Assembly: GCA_937995275.1 (NCBI GenBank)
Contig: CALKKN010000097.1
Location: forward strand, 1 to 6,131
Length of the DNA: 6,131 nt
DNA from: an uncultured Lysobacterales bacterium
Lineage (GTDB): Bacteria; Pseudomonadota; Gammaproteobacteria; Xanthomonadales; SZUA-36
Reading direction: 5' to 3'
The translations under genes and the position numbers were made by a program. Positions within the stretch are counted from its first letter, which is position 1, and every line of letters begins with the position of its first letter. Shown piece after piece: positions 1-5,459 of this stretch. Under the pieces are notes generated by a model that had not been told where the DNA came from, did no database searches, and saw only the letters and a list, made by a program, of their open reading frames with translations.

Positions 1-1
1 G

Positions 2-490
2 GAGCGAGCGGATCTCATAGTGGTGCTGGGCGGGGATTCCGGGTCGCGCTCTGTGCTGGGCGCGCGGCTGTATCGGGAAGGGCTGGCGTCGAGGGTTCTG
101 CTGACCGGCCTGGAGCAGGGCGCTCTGGAGGCGATGCCCCATTATCTGCACTGGCGGAGCCAGCTGCTGCAATCACTCGGTGTGGACAGCGAAGCCATAT
201 TGTTCGATACCGTCTCTGCGAATTCCTGGCAAGAGGCCGCAAATACGCTGCAACTGCTGCGGGACAACCGATGGCGCACAGTCATCGTTGTCAGCGATCC
301 GCCGCACATGCGGCGTTTGGACTGGATCTGGGCCAGGGTATTCGACGGGGCCGAGAGAGACTACCGGCTTGTGGCCAGCCAGCCGGATTGGTGGGACGCG
401 TCGCGCTGGTGGGCCAATGAAATGTCCGCCAAGTTCGTGGCCAACGAATTGATCAAGCTGGTTTACTATCCCTTCAGGTACGGTATCTAG
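2..490 (+). CDS. DUF218 (YdcF/SanA/ElyC-like) protein, 5' end missing
   Basis: The reading frame is open from the first bases of the window, so the start lies upstream; the in-frame GTG codons near 20-25 lie inside a core strand and are not a plausible start. Visible are 162 residues. They begin at the DLIVVLGGD strand, the usual first strand of the DUF218 Rossmann-like domain. Next come a LYREGLASRVLLTG segment, a TVSANSWQEAANTLQLL helix (matching the family's S-x-N-T-x-x-N-A signature) and VVSDPPHMRRLDWIW (the family's conserved His-containing strand). A hydrophobic N-terminal segment, common in this family, would lie in the missing part. Relatives are envelope proteins: SanA affects vancomycin sensitivity and ElyC affects lipid-carrier or peptidoglycan metabolism in Escherichia coli. 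The biochemical reaction is not established, so a role in polysaccharide or lipid-carrier handling is inferred from context. The gene ends in TAG 12 nt before the next start, which suggests co-transcription. Confidence 0.85.
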   Translation, partial: ERADLIVVLGGDSGSRSVLGARLYREGLASRVLLTGLEQGALEAMPHYLHWRSQLLQSLGVDSEAILFDTVSANSWQEAANTLQLLRDNRWRTVIVVSDPPHMRRLDWIWARVFDGAERDYRLVASQPDWWDASRWWANEMSAKFVANELIKLVYYPFRYGI

Positions 491-502
491 AGGCTGCACG
501 GT

Positions 503-1051
503 ATGGAAGTAGATCTCACCAAGTATGACAACAGCTGGTACGAGCCCGGCAGAGGGCGAATGATCTGCGGAATCTGGTACCTGGTTAATGTCATTTTCTT
601 TCAGAATCCACTTAACCCTTCGTCAGCTTTGAAAGCAGCTCTCCTGAAAGCGTTTGGTGCGAAGGTGGGGAAGGGCGTGGTTCTAAAGCCTTCCATCAAT
701 ATCAAGTATCCCTGGCACCTGGAAATTGGCGATAACAGCTGGATAGGCGAGGGTGTGTGGATTGATTGCCTTGCACCCATTCGAATTGGCTCGCATTGTT
801 GTATTTCGCAAGGGGTCTATTTCTGTACAGGCAATCATGACTGGAAGGACACAGTATTTGGCTTGAAGACCGACACCATTGTTATAGAGGCTGGGTGCTG
901 GGTAGGAGCAAAATCGAATCTTCTCCCCGGAGCGATAATGCGTTCGCATTCAGTATTGACGGCTGGTGGAGTTCTTAGTGGAGAGGCGGAGGCATGGGGA
1001 ATTTATGTCGGTAATCCAGCGGTCAAAAAACGCACTCGTTCCTTGAGGTGA
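503..1051 (+). CDS. WcaF-like hexapeptide-repeat O-acetyltransferase
   Basis: This 182-residue protein is probably a cytoplasmic acetyl-CoA-dependent sugar O-acetyltransferase of the WcaF (colanic acid acetyltransferase) branch. The N-terminal part (about residues 10-50) has the branch's W/R-rich helix and the LLKAFGAKVG lead-in. Left-handed beta-helix hexapeptide turns follow (VGKGVVLKPSINIKYPWHLEIGDNSWIGEGVWID, about 55-88, in pieces). The likely catalytic histidine is in CTGNHDW (108-114). Further turns occupy 125-160, and the GNPA signature is at 170-173. Length is normal for the family. ATG 503 is chosen because it follows an AGG at 491-493 and sits 12 nt after the DUF218 stop. Its base composition is odd: lines 541-660 are about 50% G+C, while the flanking genes are near 60% or above, so separate acquisition is likely. 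The acceptor sugar cannot be read from sequence; a serine O-acetyltransferase-like or maltose acetyltransferase-like role is less likely given the WcaF-type N-terminus. Confidence 0.88.
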   Translation: MEVDLTKYDNSWYEPGRGRMICGIWYLVNVIFFQNPLNPSSALKAALLKAFGAKVGKGVVLKPSINIKYPWHLEIGDNSWIGEGVWIDCLAPIRIGSHCCISQGVYFCTGNHDWKDTVFGLKTDTIVIEAGCWVGAKSNLLPGAIMRSHSVLTAGGVLSGEAEAWGIYVGNPAVKKRTRSLR

Positions 1052-1080
1052 TGAAATTGGGCGGGTTTTTTGATTGGCAT

Positions 1081-1108
1081 TTGAAGTGCCTAATAACTTT
1101 ACTATGAT
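1081..1108 (+). promoter_or_regulatory. Candidate sigma-70 promoter
   Basis: TTGAAG at 1081-1086 (4 of 6 matches to TTGACA) and TATGAT at 1103-1108 (5 of 6 matches to TATAAT) are separated by 16 bp in an AT-rich patch. It points toward the IS and the GT4 glycosyltransferase. It could have been the original promoter of the downstream polysaccharide genes before the IS arrived. It is called from sequence pattern alone. Confidence 0.35.
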
Positions 1109-1186
1109 CGTCTGAATGACAGCTTGTATAGCTCCCAAGACGGGGACAGAGTCGAAGCCGCTAAATTGGCTTCAACGTCACGATCC

Positions 1187-1192
1187 GGAGGT
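1187..1192 (+). promoter_or_regulatory. Orphan Shine-Dalgarno-like site
   Basis: GGAGGT lies 5 nt before GTG GTG (1198-1203). A TAA in the same frame follows at once (1204-1206), at the left edge of the IS. No gene follows it. It may be the ribosome binding site of the gene into which the IS inserted, possibly the GT4 gene now starting at 1980. It could also be chance, or part of the outer end of the IS. Confidence 0.25.
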
Positions 1193-1204
1193 AAGGGGTG
1201 GTGT

Positions 1205-1224
1205 AACGTCTTTTCTGTAAATTC
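1205..1224 (+). repeat. Left terminal inverted repeat of the IS
   Basis: The sequence AACGTCTTTTCTGTAAATTC matches the reverse complement of 1933-1952 at 18 of 20 positions; the two differences are adjacent (CT versus TC). A second block, CGGTTATCC, lies at 1252-1260, 27 nt further in. Its inverse is at 1925-1933, directly against the right repeat. Confidence 0.85.
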
Positions 1225-1306
1225 CCGATGGTGAGAAAGAACTGAGCCATCCGGTTATCCTTTTGAAAGCGAATTTGGACGATTTGCAGACAAGAGGAAA
1301 CGCAGA

Positions 1307-1930
1307 ATGGCTTAGCCCTATGAGAATAATCCGATTCACGGCGCAGTGGAACTGCTCAAGACGAACGGCTTCGACGCCCTGGCCGAAGCCGTGACGGTTC
1401 TGATCAACTCGGCGATGGTCGCTGAACGCAGCGATTACCTGGGTGCGGTGCCGTATGAACGCAGTGCCGGGCGCATCGGCTAGGCCAACGGCTACAAGGG
1501 CAAGCAGCTCAAGACCCGGCTCGGCAGCTTGCCGCTGAAGGTGCCGCAAACCCGTGATGGCCAGTTTTACCCGCAGTCTTTGGAACGGGGGCTGCGCTCG
1601 GAACGCGCCCTGCTGCTGGCGATTGCCGAGATGTACGTGCAGGGCGTCTCGACCCGGCGCGTCAAGCGCATTGTCGAGGAGCTGTGCGGCCTGGAGGTGA
1701 GTTCGAGCCAGGTGTCGCGCGCCGCCGCCGAGCTGGACGCGATGCTCGAAGCCTGGCGCAACCGGGATCTGGGTTGTTATCGCTATATCGTGCTGGACGC
1801 GCAGTACGAGAAAGTCCGCCAGGGCGGCCAGGTACTCGATGCCGCGATCCTGATGGAAATATCGGAAGACTGGCAAACCGCCGAGCGGCGCTATGTCGTC
1901 TTCACCGACGAGAGTGCGATCGAGGGATAA
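1307..1930 (+). pseudogene. IS256-family transposase, two amber codons and central deletion
   Basis: The start ATG (1307) follows a good AGAGGA ribosome site at 1293-1298. The frame reads MA-stop-PYENNPIHGAVELLK, so codon 3 is TAG (1313-1315), probably from CAG. A second TAG (1481-1483) replaces the usual aromatic or Gln codon before ANGYKGK. After that the family's N-terminal half is clear: YPQSLERGLRSERALLLAI, MYVQGVSTRRVKRIVEELCG and SSSQVSRAAAELD (DNA-binding region), then YIVLDAQYEKVR with the first catalytic Asp at about codon 164. The frame then jumps, near 1841-1856, from the QVLDAA strand to ILMEISEDWQTAERRY, which is the normal C-terminal tail. The second catalytic Asp and the Glu are therefore absent. 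Only about 207 codons remain, against about 400 in intact relatives. It cannot encode an active enzyme. The open part starts again after 1483 and could give a short protein from 1529, but this has no expected function. Confidence 0.9.
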
Positions 1931-1932
1931 CC

Positions 1933-1952
1933 GAATTTACAGAAAGAACGTT
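1933..1952 (-). repeat. Right terminal inverted repeat of the IS
   Basis: GAATTTACAGAAAGAACGTT is the inverse of the left repeat at 1205-1224 (18 of 20). It begins 2 nt after the transposase stop codon and ends 27 nt before the TTG start of the GT4 gene. It contains TTTACA (1937-1942), a -35-like hexamer pointing to the right, but no fitting -10 hexamer lies 16-18 nt beyond. Confidence 0.85.
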
Positions 1953-1979
1953 GCTTAATCCTTCGCTCCAGCAAATTCA

Positions 1980-3218
1980 TTGAAATCCACGTTGAAGCCA
2001 CTGCGTAATCAAATCATCCTGATCAACCGCTTCTACTGGCCGGACTTTTCCGCCACCAGCCAGATGCTGACCGATCTGGCCACCAGCCTGGCCGCAGAGT
2101 ACTCCGTCAGGGTCGTGACAAGTCGCGCCCTCTACAACGATCCCGTTGCCAAGCTGGAGCGCCGCGAGGAGCAGAAAGGGGTCGAAATCCTGCGCCTGAA
2201 CACCACCCGCAGGGGGCGTGCCAACCTGTCGGGCCGCGCGCTCGATTACGTCAGCTTCTACATTCGGGTTTTCGTATACCTGTTACGCTACACCCGCAAA
2301 GGCGACCTGGTGGTGCTGAAGACGGATCCGCCGTTGCTGTCGCTGATGAACACCTTTGCCGTGCGAATCCGCGGGGGCAGGGTGGTCAACTGGCTGCAGG
2401 ACATCTTTCCGGAGATCGCGATCGAGCTCGGGGCTTTTCCACGCAGCCGGCTCGTAACGGGCCCGCTGAAATGGTGGCGCAACCGCACGCTGCGGGCGGC
2501 GGAGGTGAATATCGTGATCAGCCACTCCATGCGCGCGCTGTTGGCCGGGCAGGGTGTGGCCAATTCTCATGTCATTCCCAACTGGGCGGATGGAGAGCTC
2601 ATCGGACCGCTGGCGGACGCCGACAGCCCGCTTCGCGCTGAATGGGACCCGGGAAGCAAGTTTCTGGTCGGTTATTCCGGAAATTTCGGCCGCGCCCACA
2701 GCTTCGACGAATTGCTCGAGGCGATCACCCTGCTGAAGGAGTGTCCGGAATTCCATTTCGTGCTGATAGGTGAGGGCGCGGCCCTGGATAAACTGCTGGA
2801 AGCAGTCGAGCGCAGAGGTCTGGACAACGTCAGTTTTGAGCCCTACCAGCCGCACGACATGCTGCGCCAGAGCCTCGGGGCCATCGATCTGCACCTGGTT
2901 ACTCTGAAGGAGCACATGGAGGGGCTGGTGCTGCCCAGCAAGATATATGGCGTGTTGGCTGCTGGCCGCCCGATCGCTTTCATTGGCGATGAGGACGGTG
3001 AAATCGCGGGCCTGGTGCGCGACAATGATGTGGGCTTTGTGGTGGGGCAGGGGGATGGGGCAGAGCTGGCGGAGGGGATTCAGGAACTGGCCGGGCAGCC
3101 AGAGCGATTGCGGCGAATGGGCGAGAACGCACGCGCGCTGTTCGACGCGGAATTTGCAAAGCCGATTGCGATGGAGCGTTGGAGAGGGGTTCTTGGGGAT
3201 GTTGTTGCCAGGGGATAG
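1980..3218 (+). CDS. GT4 glycosyltransferase, WbuB/WcaI-like
   Basis: This 412-residue cytoplasmic or membrane-associated GT-B glycosyltransferase probably adds a sugar from a nucleotide donor to an undecaprenyl-linked acceptor. The N-terminal acceptor domain starts with ILINRFYWPDFSATSQMLTDLA (about 13-34, the WbuB/WcaI opening) and includes VVLKTDPPLLSLM (111-123) and NWLQDIFPE (137-145). The linker carries VIPNWAD (198-204). The C-terminal donor domain begins with FLVGYSGNFGRAHSFDELLEA (about 228-248), then FVLIGEGA (260-267), and ends with the nucleotide-sugar site EGLVLPSKIYGVLAAGRP (314-331, in the family's E-x7-E region). Length is normal. The only start choices are TTG 1980 or TTG 1992: an in-frame TAA lies at 1956-1958 and no ATG precedes residue 29. 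TTG 1980 has no clear Shine-Dalgarno, and the IS ends 27 nt upstream. The insertion may therefore have cut the gene from its original leader. Donor and linkage are not readable. Confidence 0.88.
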   Translation: MKSTLKPLRNQIILINRFYWPDFSATSQMLTDLATSLAAEYSVRVVTSRALYNDPVAKLERREEQKGVEILRLNTTRRGRANLSGRALDYVSFYIRVFVYLLRYTRKGDLVVLKTDPPLLSLMNTFAVRIRGGRVVNWLQDIFPEIAIELGAFPRSRLVTGPLKWWRNRTLRAAEVNIVISHSMRALLAGQGVANSHVIPNWADGELIGPLADADSPLRAEWDPGSKFLVGYSGNFGRAHSFDELLEAITLLKECPEFHFVLIGEGAALDKLLEAVERRGLDNVSFEPYQPHDMLRQSLGAIDLHLVTLKEHMEGLVLPSKIYGVLAAGRPIAFIGDEDGEIAGLVRDNDVGFVVGQGDGAELAEGIQELAGQPERLRRMGENARALFDAEFAKPIAMERWRGVLGDVVARG

Positions 3219-3221
3219 GGG

Positions 3222-3244
3222 TCGCCCGCATGCGGCCTCCTACA
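3222..3244 (-). repeat. REP-like palindrome, single copy
   Basis: Read on the minus strand, this unit is TGTAGGAG, then a 10-bp perfect palindrome CCGCATGCGG (with a preceding G), then GCGA. It has the same head and tail as the units at 4322, 5344 and 5395, with a different stem sequence. It fills most of the 33-nt gap between the GT4 gene and wecA, so it lies inside the probable transcript. Such units may stabilise the upstream mRNA 3' end or attenuate transcription (known for REPs in general, inferred here). Confidence 0.6.
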
Positions 3245-3251
3245 GGGGCGT

Positions 3252-4316
3252 ATGAACTACGCCTGGCCTCTGGTTGCGCTGGGACTGTCGGTGTTGCTCT
3301 GCTTCGTGCTGACCCCTCTCGCCCGCCAGTTCGGCTGGGTGGACAGGCCCGATTCGCGCAAGCAGCACGAGGGTGAAATTCCTTTGTCGGGCGGATGGGC
3401 CATCGTGCTGGCGGTCGCCGCCGTCATGTTGTGGCGGGGTGGCTGGAGCGGGCCGATCACGGTGCTCGGGTGGTCGTCGCTGATCGTTTTCCTGACCGGC
3501 CTGGTCGACGACCGCCGCCACATCAAGGTGCCGCTGCGCTTCGCGCTGCAGGCACTCGCGCTGCTGTGCATGATCTGGTACGGCGATGTGCTGCTGTACA
3601 ACTTTGGCAAGCTGTTCTGGGATCGTTTGCTTGGTCTGGGGCCCCTGGCCATCCCGATCACCGTGTTCAGCGCGCTGGGGGTGATCAACGCCTTCAACAT
3701 GATCGACGGCATGGACGGGCTTTCCGGCGGCCTGGCCCTGATCGCACTCGGTGGCATGGCCTTTCTGGCGGGGCGGGGCGGTTTCGTGGAGGAGCACGCT
3801 ATTTTGCTGATCATCTCCGCGGCCGTGCTCGGTTTCCTGCTGCTGAACTTTCGCTTTCCGTGGCGGCAGCGGGCGCTGGTGTTCCTGGGGGACTCCGGAA
3901 CGTCATGGCTGGGGTTCGTTATGGCCTGGTTCTTCATCCTTCTCAGCCAGGACTTCCAGGTGGACGGCAATTTTCGGGCTTACGCGCCGATTACCGCCAT
4001 CTGGCTGTTCGGGCTGCCGTTGATGGACACCACCTACGTGATGATTCGGCGGGCGATCGTGCGCGAGCCGATCTTTGGGGCGGATCAGCGACATTTGCAT
4101 CACCGCTTCTTGCGCAGCGGGTTTACGGTGGTGCAGACGTGGCTGGCGATGATCGGAGCGGCGGTGGCGATGGCCTTGATCGGGATTACCGGGGAGTTGC
4201 TGCGGTGGTCGGAGTGGTGGATGTTTTACGGATATGTGGGGTTGGCGGGTTGTTACCTGGTTTGGATGAATCGGTCGCGGAAGACCCGGCGGTTTTTGGG
4301 GCGGGAGATTCAATGA
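3252..4316 (+). CDS. wecA: WecA-like undecaprenyl-phosphate GlcNAc-1-phosphate transferase
   Basis: This 354-residue integral membrane enzyme of the MraY/WecA/TagO family transfers a HexNAc-1-phosphate, most likely GlcNAc-1-P from UDP-GlcNAc, to undecaprenyl phosphate. That step starts O-antigen, common-antigen or exopolysaccharide units on the cytoplasmic face. All family landmarks are present in order: DRPDSRKQHEGEIPLSGG (31-48), the Mg-binding VDD (85-87), NAFNMIDGMDGLSGG (146-160), FLGDSG (211-216), a conserved Asp at 259 in PLMDT, and the loop motif HLHHRF (281-286) typical of the WecA branch. About ten hydrophobic segments are visible. Length is close to E. coli WecA (367). ATG 3252 is preceded by AGGGG at 3244-3248, only 3 nt away, a short spacing, but no better start fits the N-terminus. 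The alternative is another HexNAc-1-P transferase, such as a QuiNAc or FucNAc type (WbpL-like), which the motifs cannot exclude. Confidence 0.9.
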   Translation: MNYAWPLVALGLSVLLCFVLTPLARQFGWVDRPDSRKQHEGEIPLSGGWAIVLAVAAVMLWRGGWSGPITVLGWSSLIVFLTGLVDDRRHIKVPLRFALQALALLCMIWYGDVLLYNFGKLFWDRLLGLGPLAIPITVFSALGVINAFNMIDGMDGLSGGLALIALGGMAFLAGRGGFVEEHAILLIISAAVLGFLLLNFRFPWRQRALVFLGDSGTSWLGFVMAWFFILLSQDFQVDGNFRAYAPITAIWLFGLPLMDTTYVMIRRAIVREPIFGADQRHLHHRFLRSGFTVVQTWLAMIGAAVAMALIGITGELLRWSEWWMFYGYVGLAGCYLVWMNRSRKTRRFLGREIQ

Positions 4317-4321
4317 AAAGA

Positions 4322-4386
4322 ATCGCGGCTGAAGCTGCTCTCACAAGGCCTTCTCCTGCAGCACACTCACAAGCCCTTCCCCTGTA
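4322..4386 (-). repeat. Composite REP-like element: one full unit plus two degenerate half units
   Basis: On the minus strand, 4322-4345 is a full unit (TGTGAGAG, CAGCTTCAGCCG, CGAT) that matches the unit at 5395-5418 at 21 of 24 positions. Two related heads follow in tandem: 4340-4360 and 4366-4386 match each other at 18 of 21 positions (shared core CTCACAAG, CCTTC, CCTG), with a 26-nt period. The block fills most of the 80-nt gap between wecA and uxs. Its order, a full unit then two half units then a TA-rich box then ATG, is the same as upstream of galE. Confidence 0.65.
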
Positions 4387-4390
4387 AAAT
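4385..4390 (+). promoter_or_regulatory. Candidate -10 box just before uxs
   Basis: TAAAAT (5 of 6 matches to TATAAT), preceded by a TG at 4383-4384, ends exactly 6 nt before the uxs ATG. A transcript from it would start at or next to the A of ATG, making the mRNA leaderless. This fits the absence of any Shine-Dalgarno in the C/T-rich 20 nt upstream. No good -35 lies 17 nt further up, so the call is weak and rests partly on the same layout before galE. Confidence 0.3.
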
Positions 4391-4396
4391 ACCCCG

Positions 4397-5329
<933 letters not shown>

Positions 5330-5343
5330 ACGTGGCGATATTT

Positions 5344-5418
5344 TGTAGGAGCGGCTTTAGCCGTGATGATTTTTTTGGTTCTTTTTGCAAACCAATCGCG
5401 GCTAAAGCCGCTCCCACA
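5344..5418. repeat. Inverted pair of REP-like units forming a long nested hairpin
   Basis: The unit 5344-5367 (TGTAGGAG, CGGCTTTAGCCG, TGAT) and its inverse at 5395-5418 match at 22 of 24 positions. The loop between them contains TTGGTT (5375-5380) and AACCAA (5390-5395), which can form a second stem around a 9-nt top loop. Each 24-nt unit also contains its own small palindrome (CGGCTTTAGCCG), so alternative folds exist. It begins 14 nt after the uxs stop. It could protect the uxs mRNA end or weaken readthrough into galE. With no T-run after the closing arm, it is not a standard rho-independent terminator. Confidence 0.75.
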
Positions 5419-5445
5419 AAAGCCGCTCCTACAGCCGCTTCCACA
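5419..5445 (-). repeat. Two tandem REP half units before galE
   Basis: After the inverted pair, the head of the unit is repeated twice: AGCCGCTCCTACA (5421-5433) and GCCGCTTCCACA (5434-5445). On the minus strand these read TGTAGGAGCGGCT and TGTGGAAGCGGC. With the full unit at 5395-5418 this gives three heads in a row, the same order as the more degenerate block at 4322-4386 upstream of uxs. Confidence 0.65.
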
Positions 5446-5447
5446 GG

Positions 5448-5453
5448 TAATAT
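5448..5453 (+). promoter_or_regulatory. Candidate -10 box just before galE
   Basis: TAATAT (4 of 6 matches to TATAAT) ends exactly 6 nt before the galE ATG, the same spacing as TAAAAT before uxs. No usable Shine-Dalgarno lies close to the start (AGG 5445-5447 is 12 nt away). A leaderless or near-leaderless transcript is possible. There is no recognisable -35, so confidence is low. Confidence 0.22.
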
Positions 5454-5459
5454 AGCCCC

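Larger units (their letters stand above)
1052..1204. other. Intergenic leader-like region before the IS
   Basis: This AT-richer stretch holds no convincing gene on either strand. It contains a small hairpin (GGCATT 1076-1081 with AGTGCC 1085-1090), a candidate sigma-70 promoter (1081-1108), a second stem (GAAGCC 1154-1159 with GGCTTC 1168-1173) and a GGAGGT Shine-Dalgarno-like site at 1187-1192. A weak inverted match (TCAAAAAAC 1023-1031 with GTTTTTTGA 1065-1073) spans the end of the acetyltransferase gene. Neither hairpin is followed by a clear T-run, so I do not call a rho-independent terminator here. Confidence 0.5.
1205..1952 (+). mobile_element. Decayed IS256-family insertion sequence, internally deleted
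   Basis: About 748 bp are bounded by near-perfect terminal inverted repeats (18 of 20 positions) and contain a broken IS256 (Mutator-type) transposase. Intact family members are usually about 1.2-1.5 kb, so roughly half is missing. The missing part is the middle of the transposase, while both ends remain. The stop codon lies 2 nt before the right repeat, and the start lies about 80 nt inside the left repeat. I see no 8-9 bp target duplication outside the repeats, which fits an old, eroded insertion. The element sits between the acetyltransferase gene and the GT4 gene. It could only move if a full-length relative elsewhere in the genome supplied transposase. Confidence 0.85.

Noticed and set aside
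1023..1073. Rho-independent terminator after the acetyltransferase gene
   Set aside because: The inverted match is only 9 bp, mostly A-T, with a 33-nt loop that begins inside the coding region. The T-run is part of the stem and does not follow a GC stem.
1178..1876. Long minus-strand open frame (232 codons) over the IS
   Set aside because: It lies antisense to the clearly recognisable transposase remnant, shows no family motif, and runs across both the non-coding IS end and the transposase. It is an effect of GC-rich codon bias on the other strand.
1307..1930. Amber codon reassignment or readthrough in the transposase
   Set aside because: TAG ends two apparently normal genes here (488-490 and 3216-3218), and the transposase also lacks its catalytic core, so decay explains the TAG codons.
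1195..1962. Target-site duplication flanking the IS
   Set aside because: I compared 8-9 bp on each side of the inverted repeats, allowing small shifts of the boundary, and found no convincing direct match.
1937..1980. Outward promoter from the right IS end driving the GT4 gene
   Set aside because: TTTACA at 1937-1942 resembles a -35, but no -10-like hexamer lies 16-18 nt downstream; CTTAAT at 1954-1959 is too close.
3240..3970. Minus-strand open frames opposite wecA
   Set aside because: Their predicted proteins are low-complexity Arg/Pro/His/Gln-rich shadows of a strongly conserved membrane-enzyme gene.
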